DNA of 64,000 nucleotides from Streptomyces chilikensis (GCF_001642695.1 NZ_LWCC02000190.1:1-64000); one strand, 5' to 3'. Shown: positions 43,142-51,866, numbered from the stretch's first letter. Made by a program: numbers and translations. The notes: a model not told the origin generated them from the letters alone.

Positions 43142-43292
43142 GGTCAGCTCCTCGAAGAAGTCCAGGACGCCGGTGGTGCCGCGCGCGTCTTCCCATCCGG
43201 GCTGTAGGGGGCGGTCAATCACCGTGCCGCCGCTCCACGAGAGAAAGAGCAAGCCTCGGGGTGGCGGGTTGGGGAGCGTGCGTTCGTGTGGG

Positions 43293-43708
43293 ACCGACCG
43301 GCAGATGATGGGTGGGGTGGCCCAGGCGGGCCCGAACCAAGGCAGGCGTGAGTCTGAGTGATCATGGGGTTCCTGACGCTCGGTGATCACCCGGAGCGCT
43401 CGTGCCTGCGGTCCGCATGCCTTTCGGAACCCCTGTGGGACCACTTCGCAGCTCTGCTGCAGTGCGGACCGGATACGCCAAGAGCCATCCGCCGGGTTGC
43501 CACCGGCGACGGGTTCCAGACCGGACCGTCTTCGAGTACATCGTGCTCGCGCTGGTCCACTGCTCCGGCTACGCGTCGTGGACTTCCACCTCTGCCTCAC
43601 CGCCACTCTCGCCAGGCTCCGCATGCTCGTCCGACGCTCGACGAGCCGTTACCGCTGGGACGATCGCCCCACCACCCGACGCCTCAAGTGATCCATCTGC
43701 CGGTCGGC
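43293..43708 (+). mobile_element. Deleted IS5-like element with both ends (MITE-like)
   Basis: The left end (ACCGACCGGCAGATGAT, from 43293) and right end (ATCCATCTGCCGGTCGG, to 43707) form an inverted repeat. Inside remain the first ~50 transposase residues (SACLSEPLWDHFAALLQCGP, RRRVPDRTVFEYIVLALVHC, in shifting frames) and the last ~37 (LTATLARLRMLVRRSTSRYR then WDDRPTTRRLK-stop at 43691). The centre with the catalytic residues is gone, so it could move only with a helper enzyme. Confidence 0.7.
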
Positions 43709-43709
43709 C

Positions 43710-44474
43710 TCAGCCCCAGTCCTGCAGCTGTTGGAGCAGGCCGGCGTCGCCCTCGATCCGCAGCGAGCTGGCCGGGATGCGCATGTACATGAGCAGGGCC
43801 ATCTCGCTTGCCGTGCCGTAGATGGCGGCGGTGGGCTTGCTCTCGGCGGCCTCCGCCGCGGTGAGGCGGGTGAAACGGGAACCGGCGGCGTCCACTGTCT
43901 GGCGCCAGGAACCGGCCTCGGCTGCGTGGTAGTCCATGGTGGCGGGCTCGCCCGGCCACGGGACTGTGCCGGTGCAGACGGTGGCGAGGAACTCCTCGAT
44001 GGCGTCGACCGCCTCGGTCGTCGGCAGCTCCTGCGGGGTGCCGGAGGCCAGCTGGGCGTCGTAGGTGTGGATCAGCGATTCCGGGACGCGGCGGCGGGCC
44101 ACGGCGGCCACCGTGTGCGGCGAGGCCAGCGGCTCCCACCAGGCCCAGCAGCCCCGGTCCGGGCCGGCCTCGCGCAGAGCGGTGAGCAGCTGCTCCGTCG
44201 AGTCGGCCAGCCAGGTTATGAGGGCCTCGCGCTCCCTGGGCGCCGCCAGCCCGTCCTTGCTCGGCCGCTCGTCGCCCGGCGCGGTGTTCAGCACGATGTA
44301 GGCCCAGAAACGGTCCCCCTCACTGAGGTGGTTCGCCAGGTCGTACAGCGTCCAGCCCGGGCAGGACGGGACGTCGGCGTCGAGGCTGGGGGCCGCGGCG
44401 ACGGCGGCGCGGAACGCGGCGGAACGCTCGTCGATCATCCGCAGCAGGTCGGGGAAGGGGAGATGACCAGTCAT
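43710..44474 (-). CDS. Maleylpyruvate-isomerase-family mycothiol-dependent enzyme
   Basis: This 254-aa protein has the DinB-like MDMPI N-terminal domain: IDERSAAFRAAVAAAPSLDA, VPSCPGWTLYDLANHLSEGD (the His of NHLSEGD is a metal-ligand candidate) and RVPESLIHTYDAQLASG, whose HTYDAQ block supplies further ligands. The C-terminal MDMPI domain includes GTASEMALLMYMRIPASSLR. Such enzymes use mycothiol for isomerisation or conjugation. Its stop codon directly abuts the right end of the deleted IS5-like element, and a second copy of that element's end lies just upstream. Confidence 0.88.
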   Translation of the reverse strand: MTGHLPFPDLLRMIDERSAAFRAAVAAAPSLDADVPSCPGWTLYDLANHLSEGDRFWAYIVLNTAPGDERPSKDGLAAPREREALITWLADSTEQLLTALREAGPDRGCWAWWEPLASPHTVAAVARRRVPESLIHTYDAQLASGTPQELPTTEAVDAIEEFLATVCTGTVPWPGEPATMDYHAAEAGSWRQTVDAAGSRFTRLTAAEAAESKPTAAIYGTASEMALLMYMRIPASSLRIEGDAGLLQQLQDWG

Positions 44475-44518
44475 GCGGACCTTGTATCACCCGGACCGGG
44501 ACTCTCGCACTCGATTAA

Positions 44519-44880
44519 GACCGACCGGCAGATGGATCACTTGAGGCGCCGGATGGTGGGGCGGCCGTCCCAGCGGTAGCGGCTCGTCGAGCGCCGGACG
44601 AGCATACGGGGCGTGACGAGAGTCGCGGCGAGGTGGAGGTAGAACTCAATAACCGCGCCGTTCCTCTCGGTGCAGCGCCGGAGCTTGCCGTAGCCGTTCA
44701 TCCACGAGTGCGTCCGTTCCACGGCCCACCGCTTACCGGCCTGGATCGGTGCGGGTACACCCTTGCGGGCGATCTCACCGGTGAAGCCCGACTCCCGGAG
44801 CGGAGTGCGGGACTTGTTGTTGTCGTCGCCCCGGTCGAGGTTGACGTTACGTCCTCGGACAAGGGTCCCACCTGTGTGCC
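44519..44880 (-). pseudogene. IS5-like transposase, C-terminal fragment (inverted copy)
   Basis: The minus frame ending at 44537 contains GFTGEIARKGVPAPIQAGKR, WAVERTHSWMNGYGKLRRCT (catalytic Glu in WAVERT) and FYLHLAATLVTPRMLVRRST, then SRYRWDGRPTIRRLK. The last ~45 residues and the following IS end (GACCGACCGGCAGATGGATC at 44519) match the element at 43293-43708, in opposite orientation. The N-terminal part and the far end are missing. Confidence 0.8.
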
Positions 44881-44958
44881 GGTCGTTCCAAGCCAGGTCA
44901 ACCCTTCCGTGCGGTGAACACCGGAGCCCGAAACCGGTCCAGGAAAGGGAGATCTTGT

Positions 44959-45696
44959 CTAGCTCTCGGCCTCGATGTCGTAGGTGTGCGGGGTGGTGGG
45001 CGAATTGGGCGCGCGCCGGACGGCAGGCGGCGAAGGCGTTCCAGGCGGGAGAAGCCGGCCCAACAGTCGACCCGGGGGCTGGGAAGTTCTTGGGCGGGGG
45101 CGGGGTTGCGGGTCCGGGGTCCGGCTGCTGTCCTCGAGCCGCAGAGTGAGCAGCGGGCCTCTGAGGGTGCCGGTGTCGAGTACGGCCCCGGTGTGGTGGG
45201 CCACCGCTTCCAGCACGGGGGCCAGGCCGGGGTACTCCTCGTTCGATGCGTCGAGCCGTTCCTGGACCGCATCCCACCAGGGGTGCGGGGGATCCGGCCT
45301 GGTGTAGGTGAACCCGGGCTCGAACTGCTCGGTGCACCGTCCGTCACGCCAGTGGGCGAAACCGTTCATGCCGTCCCCTCCCCGCAGGACGCTGAAGGTT
45401 TCCGTGCCCTGGGACAGCGCGGACAGCGGGCCTGGCATCGCCCCCATCACCCCGTGGTCCTCGAAGCAGAACGACCAGACGCCCAGCGACCCGGCACGCA
45501 GCACCGACCCCTGTGGCAGGTTGCTGTCGTTGAGATGGCCGGCTTGCTGTCCGGTGAGGAGCCGGGCGGCTCGCGTGTCAGCCCCGTACCGGGCGAGTAC
45601 CTCTTCCGGTGTGATGCCGTGGGTAAAGGTCACGCACCACATCACGGCGTGCTGATTTCCGGCCCATGCCCATGGCCTGGTCGTGGAGTCTTGCAC
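44959..45696 (-). CDS. DUF6461 family protein
   Basis: This 245-aa soluble protein matches the DUF6461 pattern: MWCVTFTHGITPEEVLARYG, VWSFCFEDHGVMGAMPGPLS, GTETFSVLRGGDGMNGFAHW and GFTYTRPDPPHPWWDAVQER. The last ~60 residues are a Pro/Arg-rich tail. DUF6461 proteins are common in Streptomyces, often in multiple paralogues beside mobile DNA, and have no known function. It is next to the IS5-like fragment. Confidence 0.85.
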   Translation of the reverse strand: MQDSTTRPWAWAGNQHAVMWCVTFTHGITPEEVLARYGADTRAARLLTGQQAGHLNDSNLPQGSVLRAGSLGVWSFCFEDHGVMGAMPGPLSALSQGTETFSVLRGGDGMNGFAHWRDGRCTEQFEPGFTYTRPDPPHPWWDAVQERLDASNEEYPGLAPVLEAVAHHTGAVLDTGTLRGPLLTLRLEDSSRTPDPQPRPRPRTSQPPGRLLGRLLPPGTPSPPAVRRAPNSPTTPHTYDIEAES

Positions 45697-45920
45697 GTGC
45701 GTCTCCTCCGGCTGCTGCGGGGCGGGGCCCCGGGTCGTCCTCGGGTCCCCGCCGCGGTGGTGCTGTGATGTACGTCAGGCGACGATGTTGACGTTGTACT
45801 TTTCGGTGTCGAGCACGCGGTCCCGCCCACGCGTCGGCCGGACGGTGTGCGGCCGGTCACCGCAGCCTTCGCCGCACACGCGGAAGCCCTGCACCAGATG
45901 CGGGGCTCCCGTTCTGTTCC
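45697..45920. other. Short intergenic stretch with a minus-strand coding-like tail
   Basis: The minus strand reads LVQGFRVCGEGCGDRPHTVR, PTRGRDRVLDTEKYNVNIVA-stop (45777-45900). This is plausible as the end of a small protein with two close Cys, but no start is convincing. Confidence 0.3.
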
Positions 45921-46253
45921 GTGTCCGCGCCGACGCCTCTACCACCTGACGGTCTGCCCGTCCGCGCCGACCTCGACGGTGAACTTCTCCAGCCCGGGAG
46001 CGCCGGCCGCACGTCAGTGTCCGAGCCGCTCCTCCACCGCCTCCGCGCCGAACGCGACGATCTGCGCGGACAGGCACAACTCCTGGCCCGGATCGTCCAC
46101 GTCCTGGAGATCGGGAACAGCAAGCTCAAGGAGAGCAACGCGGACCTGGAACAGCAGGTGGCAGACCATGCCTCGGTCCCCGACCTCACCCGCCGGAGGC
46201 GCCAGCTCCGACCCCTGTGCACCACCTTCGAGCAGCGCATCCGCATGCTCTGA
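45921..46253 (+). CDS. Hypothetical coiled-coil protein
   Basis: This is a 110-aa frame whose middle (LLHRLRAERDDLRGQAQLLA, RIVHVLEIGNSKLKESNADL, EQQVADHASV) is a clear heptad-pattern coiled coil. This layout resembles the small companion proteins (DUF6262-like) of tyrosine recombinases, but no recombinase is next to it. The true start may be GTG near 46018 (VSEPLLHRLRAE). Treat as possible fragment. Confidence 0.45.
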   Translation: MSAPTPLPPDGLPVRADLDGELLQPGSAGRTSVSEPLLHRLRAERDDLRGQAQLLARIVHVLEIGNSKLKESNADLEQQVADHASVPDLTRRRRQLRPLCTTFEQRIRML

Positions 46254-46322
46254 GCAATCGCGTGCCGTAGCGGGGCGGCAGGCGATCCGGAAGAAGAAGG
46301 GGTCCAATCTCGAAGTTCCGTG

Positions 46323-46351
46323 ACGGTCCGCCGACGGTGTCGGCGGACCGT
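46323..46351. terminator. Rho-independent terminator
   Basis: Perfect 13-bp stem (46323-46335 with 46339-46351), 3-base loop, followed by TTTC. It lies between the convergent coiled-coil and xylanase genes and can serve both. Confidence 0.85.
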
Positions 46352-46404
46352 TTTCGTGCCGTGGGCCGAGAGCGAGCAGGTTGAGGGCCCGGGTGTTTGA
46401 TTCC

Positions 46405-48201
46405 TCACGCCTCGTCAAAGACCTCGAGCATGCGCTCGTACGCCGGCTTCGGCCGCAGGGCCGCGTCCCACGGCAGGGAATCGGCCGTGCGCGGAGGGTA
46501 GATCTTGGTGTCGGCGGTGGAACCGTACCGGTCGGTGAATCCCCATGTGGAGAACGATGTGCAGTTCGGCTCCTCCAGGCAGACCCGCAGCTTGCCCGCC
46601 ATCTCATCAGCCTGGGTCTGCCGCCCGTCCTCCTCGTCCTCACCTATGGGGACGTCCATCTCCGACACCCGCGTCTGAACCCCGAGCTCCGCCAGATCCC
46701 GCACGTGGCTGCGGAAGGTCTCCGGGTCGATGCGGTCGCCGGGTGCGTACTCATGGTTCTGGAAACCCACGCCGTCGATCGGTACGCCGCGTTCCTTGAG
46801 CCGCTTGACCAGATCGTAAAGGGCGTCCCACCGCTCGCCTTCCTCTTCGACCCCGTACTCGTTGAGGAACAGCCGTGCCTTCGGATCGGCCCGGTGGGCG
46901 GCCCTGAACGCCTCGTCGATGTACTCCTCGCCCATGGCCTCGAACCACGGGCTCTGCTCGGAGCGCAGACCGAGATCCCCGTTGGTGTAGCTCTTCTCGT
47001 CGTCGGACATGGGCTCGTTGACCACATCCCATTCCGCGACCCTTCCCTTGAAGTGCCCGGCGACCATGGCGATGTGCCGGAGCATGGTCCGGCGCACCTC
47101 CTCGGGGTCGTCGTTCTCCCGCATCCAGTGGGGCAGAGCCTCGTGCCAGACGAGGGTGTGCGCGTGCACCTTCATGTCGTTCGCGCGGGCGAAGCGTACG
47201 AGTAGGTCCGCGTCGCGGAAGTCGTAGACGCCCCGGCGTGGGTGGAGGAACTGTGGCTTGAACGCGTTCTCCGGAGTGAGCATGGAGAACTGGCTCCCCG
47301 CGAGCGCCCGGTAGCGTGAGTCGGTGAGCAGCGGGTTCTCGGCCAGGGCGGCGCCGACGTCGAACGGCCGCCCCACGTCCGCGGCCCGCGCACGCAGCGA
47401 GTCGTCGGGCTGCTCCTGGCGTAGCTGCGGCGCCTTGACCACGCGGAGCGAGTCGCCGCTCTCCGCCCGCGCGGTCAGCTGCGTCAGACGCCATCCCTCG
47501 CGGCGCTCGTCTTCGCCCGCGTCCGCCTCCAGACCGAACCAGACAGTGCCCTCGGCGAACACCCCCGGGTCCTGCACGGTTCCCAGCCGCCGCCCGTCGG
47601 CTTTCACGCGGAAGGTGTCACCGATGCTCGACACGGCGAGCGTCACCGTTCCGGAGCAGCCGCAGTCGAAATCCTTGGAGGTGGCCGGCTCATCGCCCTC
47701 GCCGTCCCATATCTGTACCTTCACCTGTCCGTCGGCGGTCACGCCGACGCGGAGTGAGGGCCGCTCCTGCCGCCACTCGTCGTAGATGACCGGTACCCGC
47801 CCGTACAGCCGCAGCCATGAGCCGCCGCCATCGTCACCCACACCGGACATGCGCGCGGTGACGGTGAAGTCGCCGTCGGACCTGAGATGCGGGCCGGCCA
47901 GGTTCAGCGGGGGGTTGGGCTGGCCGCCGGAGGAGTCCTGCTCCACGATGCGCCGATCCGTTGCGCCGACCCGCAGGATGTCGTTCCGCGCGGTGGTGCC
48001 CGGCATCTGCTTCCAGTCGTGGTTCCGCAGCAGGTCTTCGTCGTTCCCGCCGCCCGCGCCTTCGCCCTGCCCCGTACACCCGGCCGCCACCGCCATGACG
48101 AGCACCACGGCGGTCAGTCGCTGCCACGTCCCCCCACCAAGGCCCACGGCCCCTCCCGCTCTCTTGTTCGAGACGAGATCAACATCTCGAAACCGGGACA
48201 C
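46405..48201 (-). CDS. GH10 endo-beta-1,4-xylanase lipoprotein
   Basis: This 598-aa surface-anchored xylanase has a lipoprotein signal (LTAVVLVMAVAAGC lipobox). A ~150-residue beta-sandwich (LRSDGDFTVTARMSGVGDDG to WRLTQLTARA) resembles LamG/concanavalin-like domains. A complete GH10 barrel follows from ~270: QFSMLTPENAFKPQFLHPRR, VHAHTLVWHEALPHWM, the acid/base Glu in VAEWDVVNEPMSDD and the nucleophile Glu in TRVSEMDVPIG, closing with FSTWGFTDRYGS. Lipid anchoring and an N-terminal sandwich instead of a CBM2/13 tail are unusual for Streptomyces xylanases, which are normally secreted free. It is a single gene with a terminator behind it. Confidence 0.93.
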   Translation of the reverse strand: MSRFRDVDLVSNKRAGGAVGLGGGTWQRLTAVVLVMAVAAGCTGQGEGAGGGNDEDLLRNHDWKQMPGTTARNDILRVGATDRRIVEQDSSGGQPNPPLNLAGPHLRSDGDFTVTARMSGVGDDGGGSWLRLYGRVPVIYDEWRQERPSLRVGVTADGQVKVQIWDGEGDEPATSKDFDCGCSGTVTLAVSSIGDTFRVKADGRRLGTVQDPGVFAEGTVWFGLEADAGEDERREGWRLTQLTARAESGDSLRVVKAPQLRQEQPDDSLRARAADVGRPFDVGAALAENPLLTDSRYRALAGSQFSMLTPENAFKPQFLHPRRGVYDFRDADLLVRFARANDMKVHAHTLVWHEALPHWMRENDDPEEVRRTMLRHIAMVAGHFKGRVAEWDVVNEPMSDDEKSYTNGDLGLRSEQSPWFEAMGEEYIDEAFRAAHRADPKARLFLNEYGVEEEGERWDALYDLVKRLKERGVPIDGVGFQNHEYAPGDRIDPETFRSHVRDLAELGVQTRVSEMDVPIGEDEEDGRQTQADEMAGKLRVCLEEPNCTSFSTWGFTDRYGSTADTKIYPPRTADSLPWDAALRPKPAYERMLEVFDEA

Positions 48202-48246
48202 AGTTCATCACACATGAGGTACGGCGGCCTCGTGGTTACCCGGTGC

Positions 48247-48444
48247 GTGAAACGGACGTACGCTGCAAGCTGTCTCGCGCTTCTCACGGTCGGCTTTGCC
48301 GCTGCCCCGGCCGCTGCCGGCGGCGTCCTGCCGATCGCCTCGCCTGCATCCGGCACCTCATGCGCCCATCACGGCGGGTCTCACGCCAGCGGAACGGCCA
48401 CCCACGGCACCGGCACCGCCAACGGCAACCTCGCCGGGCTGCCC
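48247..48444 (+). pseudogene. Small secreted protein, truncated
   Basis: GTG 48247 opens a signal peptide (VKRTYAASCLALLTVGFAAA, cleavage after PAAA) and a short mature part GGVLPIASPASGTSCAHHGG and then TGTANGNLAGLP. This looks like one of the small Cys-containing secreted peptides of Streptomyces. At NLAGLP the sequence jumps to a different frame and content (LDHQQKGLALAETITEAGER then VAGYRAAAVEFSDRCAGTCL, 48450-48560), a piece of an unrelated unknown protein. The gene has lost its end by insertion or deletion. Confidence 0.5.
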
Positions 48445-48644
48445 TGGACCACCAGCAGAAAGGCCTGGCCCTGGCCGAGACCATCACCGAGGCCGGCGAA
48501 CGCGTCGCCGGCTACCGCGCCGCGGCCGTCGAGTTCTCCGACCGCTGCGCCGGTACCTGCCTCGGCAAACGCGAACTGCGCGCGCTGGTCGCCAACCCCC
48601 GCCTCCCAGATCACCGCCCTGCGGCTCGTGGACCTGGCTGGGTC

Positions 48645-48769
48645 CGGTCAGGTCGAAATCCCGGGTGACCTGACCGATCGAACGCCCACCGCGCCGGCAC
48701 AACTCGACGATCCCGGCCTTGAACTCCGGTGTGAACGAGCGGCGAGGGCGCGGCTTCTTCTTCCCCCAT
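48645..48769 (-). pseudogene. IS3-family OrfA, N-terminal fragment with a +1 frameshift
   Basis: The minus strand reads KKPRPRRSFTPEFKAGIVEL then CRRGGRSIGQVTRDFDLT, the HTH start of an IS3-type OrfA. The ATG at 48769 is out of frame with it because of a run of five G where four would give MGKKKPRPRR. Homology stops after ~40 residues. Confidence 0.75.
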
Positions 48770-49094
48770 GCTCTTCATGGTGGACATCCTTCCGGGGGCT
48801 CGACCCCTGATCCGGGATGTCCGTCAAACCGAAGCAAGCTCAACTTGAGGAAGGACTCCCCCGCCCCGGCAGTCGCGTTCGGATGCTCCGCGGTGCTGAC
48901 TGTCGCTTCACTGCGCTGGGCGTTCTCACGAGACCTCGGGCAGCCGTCTCACCACGTGCAGAGAACGGGCCGCTCAGGGCCCGGTCCCGCGGACGCCGGT
49001 ACGAGAAGACGCTCCGGCATCGAGGCAAGGGTCAGCAGCTGTACGCCGAGGCGGCCGGGTGGCGTCCGGCGGCGGACGCCACCCGGGCCGGGAG
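48770..49094. other. Intergenic stretch next to the IS3 fragment
   Basis: No gene is supported. GATGTCC occurs twice in opposite senses (around 48788 and 48817), possibly leftovers of the IS end. Confidence 0.35.
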
Positions 49095-49610
49095 TCAGTC
49101 GATCCGGGCGCAGAGGTCGTCGGTGGAGCCGTGCGCCAGGGACACCGTCTTGTATCCAGTGGGGGCGATGTCCAGGGTGTACACCCCGTCGACGATGTAG
49201 AGCCCTCGTTGCAGGGTGCCGCCGTTCTCCGCGACGCCGACCAGGACCGGACCGAGTACGGCCCAGTACTGCGACCGGTCGGGACGGTACTCCACCACGG
49301 CGCTGCCGCTCGCGTCGGCGTCGTAGGACTTTCCGGTGTCCGTGTTGGTGACCCGCACCACCAGGTCGCCGGCGTACGCGGCACGCCTCACCGTGCCGTC
49401 GGCGTAGGTCTCCAGGACCCGCCGTTCGACCTCGTCCACCACCGGTTCGCCGTGGACCGGGAAGTCGCACCGGGCGCCGGCCGGGACGTCCCAGGGGGTG
49501 GAGGGTGCCGGTTCCCAGCCTCCTGCGGGGGTTGCCGCGGCGGAGGCCTGCCCGGCTGGGGCGAGAAGGGGCAAGATGGCTGCGGACAGTGCAACGAGCG
49601 TGCGTCGCAT
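49095..49610 (-). CDS. Secreted hypothetical protein
   Basis: This 171-aa exported protein has a signal peptide (MRRTLVALSAAILPLLAPAG, cleavage after ASA) and a beta-rich mature part (VLETYADGTVRRAAYAGDLV, VRVTNTDTGKSYDADASGSA, GLYIVDGVYTLDIAPTGYKT), with one Cys pair (ARCDFPV, DDLCARID). ATG 49610 follows AGGAG; the frame stays open upstream but without protein features. It is divergent from the SARP-type regulator with 110 bp between them and may be its target. Confidence 0.8.
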   Translation of the reverse strand: MRRTLVALSAAILPLLAPAGQASAAATPAGGWEPAPSTPWDVPAGARCDFPVHGEPVVDEVERRVLETYADGTVRRAAYAGDLVVRVTNTDTGKSYDADASGSAVVEYRPDRSQYWAVLGPVLVGVAENGGTLQRGLYIVDGVYTLDIAPTGYKTVSLAHGSTDDLCARID

Positions 49611-49720
49611 GGTCGCTCCTGTTGTGTCGGAGGTCGGTGGGGGGTGCGCCCACAGCGTCGCCCCGCGTTCTGACCAACCCCTTACCACCATGCGCCCGGA
49701 CGGTTAGGGTTACGGTGATC

Positions 49721-51085
49721 ATGGAATTTCGCCTGCTCGGACCGTTCGAGGCCCGTCACGACGGCCGACCGGTCGTGGTGGGCGGTCGTCGGCAGGAGCG
49801 GTTTCTGCTGGCGGTGCTCCTGCTGCACGCGGACCAGGCTGTGCCGGCGGAGCGTCTCATGGACCTGATGTGGGGTACGTCGTCGGGCTCGCCGCGCGCC
49901 ACCCTGCACACCTACGTGGGGAGGCTGCGGGCGAGCCTCGCCCCGTTCGGCGTGCGCATCCTGACCAGGCACTCGGGTTACCTCGTCGAGGGGGACGGTC
50001 ACACCGTCGATGCCCGGGAGTTCACCGGCCTGGTGGGGCGCGCAGCGGCCGCCGGTGATCCGGCGGAGCGGGTGCGCCTGTACGGCGACGCGCTCGCCCT
50101 GTGGGGCGGGCCTCTCCTCGCCGACGTGGCCGACGACGAGCTCCGTGACCGGCTGGACGGTGCCCTGGGGCTCGGCGAGGCGCGGCTGACCGCCCTGGAG
50201 CTACGCGCCGAGGCCCAGCTCACCATGGGCCTGCACGAGCGGGTGGCCGAGGATCTCGCCCCGTTCGTCCGGCTCCTGCCGGGCCGGGAACGGCTCGTCC
50301 TGGCCCAGATGACCGCTCTTTACCGGTGCGGTCGCCGGGCCGAGGCCCTCGAACTCTTCGGTGACACCCGTGTGCGGCTGGCGGAGGAGCTCGGCATCGG
50401 CCCCGGCCCCGCCCTGACCGAGTTGCACGGGCGGATGCTGCGCGACGACCCGCGTCTGGACCGCCCGCCCGCGCCGCTGTACGCGGTGCGGGTCGGGGAG
50501 GAGTGGCTTCCGTGGACGACCAGCGGCCATCCCGCGCTCGAGTTCTGCAACACCTACGCCGGCTGGGGGTCCTCGGGGCCACTGCCGGGGTCGGACTGGC
50601 TGCGCCGTTACTCCGCCCTCGCGGTCTGGTCAGGTCACCTCGGCCTCGCCGACGACCACGACGTCACCCGGCTGCTCGGGCACGCCTCCCGGAACCCGTC
50701 CGAAGCCACGGCGGTCCTGGAGGCGGCGCGGGCGTTCCGGTCGAAGCTCTACGCCTGCCTGACCGATCCCGGTGACGCCCACGCCTTCCGGGCAGTGGCG
50801 GACGCCGCGCAACGGGCGGCGGCTCTGGCCGTCCTCACCCGGGGTGACGGAGGCCTCGCCTCCTGGCGGCTTCCGCCGGCCGCCGGTCTGAGCCTGCCGG
50901 TGCACGCGGTCGCCCTCAGTGCGGCCGAACTGCTGATGGACGCCCGGCGGTTCACGGTCCGCCGTTGTCCCGGCGCCGACTGCGGCTGGCTCTTCCTGGA
51001 CGAGGCGGGCCGCCGCCGGTGGTGCAGCCTGGCCACCTGCGGCCGGCCCGCGTCGCCCGGCGGTCCCGGAACAGCCGGGCAATGA
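49721..51085 (+). CDS. SARP-type regulator fused to an ABATE/CGNR-like zinc-finger domain
   Basis: This 454-aa protein starts with a SARP half: an OmpR-type winged helix (residues 1-90, MEFRLLGPFEARHDGRPVVV and LMDLMWGTSSGSPRATLHTY) and a bacterial transcriptional activation domain (95-245, GRAAAAGDPAERVRLYGDAL to LTELHGRML). The second half (~265-454) matches ABATE/zf-CGNR proteins: SGHPALEFCNTYAGWGSSGP, a helical middle, and a zinc knuckle CPGADCGWLFLDEAGRRRWC then SLATCGR. The CGNR tetrad has become CGR-P. The two halves are normally separate regulators. TAGGGT 10 bp before the ATG suggests a very short or absent leader. Confidence 0.85.
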   Translation: MEFRLLGPFEARHDGRPVVVGGRRQERFLLAVLLLHADQAVPAERLMDLMWGTSSGSPRATLHTYVGRLRASLAPFGVRILTRHSGYLVEGDGHTVDAREFTGLVGRAAAAGDPAERVRLYGDALALWGGPLLADVADDELRDRLDGALGLGEARLTALELRAEAQLTMGLHERVAEDLAPFVRLLPGRERLVLAQMTALYRCGRRAEALELFGDTRVRLAEELGIGPGPALTELHGRMLRDDPRLDRPPAPLYAVRVGEEWLPWTTSGHPALEFCNTYAGWGSSGPLPGSDWLRRYSALAVWSGHLGLADDHDVTRLLGHASRNPSEATAVLEAARAFRSKLYACLTDPGDAHAFRAVADAAQRAAALAVLTRGDGGLASWRLPPAAGLSLPVHAVALSAAELLMDARRFTVRRCPGADCGWLFLDEAGRRRWCSLATCGRPASPGGPGTAGQ

Positions 51086-51119
51086 GGCTGCCCCGGGGCG
51101 TGATGGCCCCGGGGCAGCC
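51086..51119. terminator. Hairpin terminator after the SARP fusion
   Basis: Perfect 14-bp arms (51086-51099, 51106-51119) with a 6-base loop, directly after the stop codon. Confidence 0.85.
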
Positions 51120-51129
51120 CTCGCGCTGT

Positions 51130-51541
51130 TCCTCGACCACGCCGGACCGCGTTTCGCTGCTCGAGCAGTTCGGCGTAGGCGCCGAACGCGGTGGCGATGT
51201 CCGCCTGCGCCCAGAGCCGGTGGTAGGTGAAGGCCGGCTCGGAGCCGCCCTCCGGGTAGGCCTCGATCGTGGACCACGCGGGGTCGTTCTTCTAGAAGCT
51301 GCGGGTCGAAGGGCACCTTCAGCCGCATGCCCCGGCTCGGCCGGGACCGCTCCCGCAGTCGATCGAGGTCCGCTTCGGCACCAGCCGGGCCGGGGCCATC
51401 AACGTCGCGCCCTGCACCACGGCGTCCGTCGACGCGATCGTCCCCGCCCGCCCGGAGACCGACTGGGAGCAGCTGCGCGCGGTGGAGAAGGGCCGGCGCT
51501 CCCCTCTCGCCGCGTTGGTGAAGCAGGCCGCCCCGGCCTGA
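51130..51541. pseudogene. Two gene fragments in opposite orientation
   Basis: The minus strand (about 51290-51150) reads NDPAWSTIEAYPEGGSEPAF then TYHRLWAQADIATAFGAYAE. The plus strand (about 51357-51541) reads IEVRFGTSRAGAINVAPCTT, ASVDAIVPARPETDWEQLRA and VEKGRRSPLAALVKQAAPA-stop. Both have good codon use but neither has a start. They appear to be the ends of two different lost genes. Confidence 0.45.
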
Positions 51542-51848
51542 CCCGGGCCGCTGCTCGGTGACGCCGCCTCTCCCCGTGCCCGACGGGGAGGGGCGGCGTC
51601 GCCGTGTGGGGTCGGCCGCGGCGGCGGAACGGCCCGCGGAGCTTGCCTGGCTCCTGGTCGTACTCCGGCTCCGGTCCCGGGGGCGTGGCGGCCTGGAGAC
51701 GGGCTGCTTCAACGGCGGCTTCGTTGCGGGCGGCGTCGTCGGCGTGGCAGTCGCCGCGCACCGACAGGTTCCCGGCCTTCCAGGCCGTCCTCGCGGTGGT
51801 CCCCTCCCAGCGCGGGTCGGTGAACTTCCTTCCGCACCGCTTGCACAC
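51399..51848 (-). CDS. Possible small zinc-ribbon protein
   Basis: GTG 51848 opens VCKRCGRKFTDPRWEGTTAR, with a CxxC pair and a later Cys/His (GDCHADDA), as in zinc-ribbon proteins. It starts 18 bp after the stop of the 151-aa gene, as in an operon. The last 50 residues have no protein character and overlap a plus-strand fragment, so the real end may have been lost. Confidence 0.4.
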   Translation of the reverse strand: MCKRCGRKFTDPRWEGTTARTAWKAGNLSVRGDCHADDAARNEAAVEAARLQAATPPGPEPEYDQEPGKLRGPFRRRGRPHTATPPLPVGHGERRRHRAAARVRPGRPASPTRREGSAGPSPPRAAAPSRSPGGRGRSRRRTPWCRARR

Positions 51849-51866
51849 CGGTCGCCGTGCCTGCTG

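Noticed and set aside
48247-48444. Calling the small secreted protein a chaplin
   Set aside because: The mature part lacks the chaplin core (GNxxxxPVxxPVNxCGN-like) and only shares small size and Cys content.
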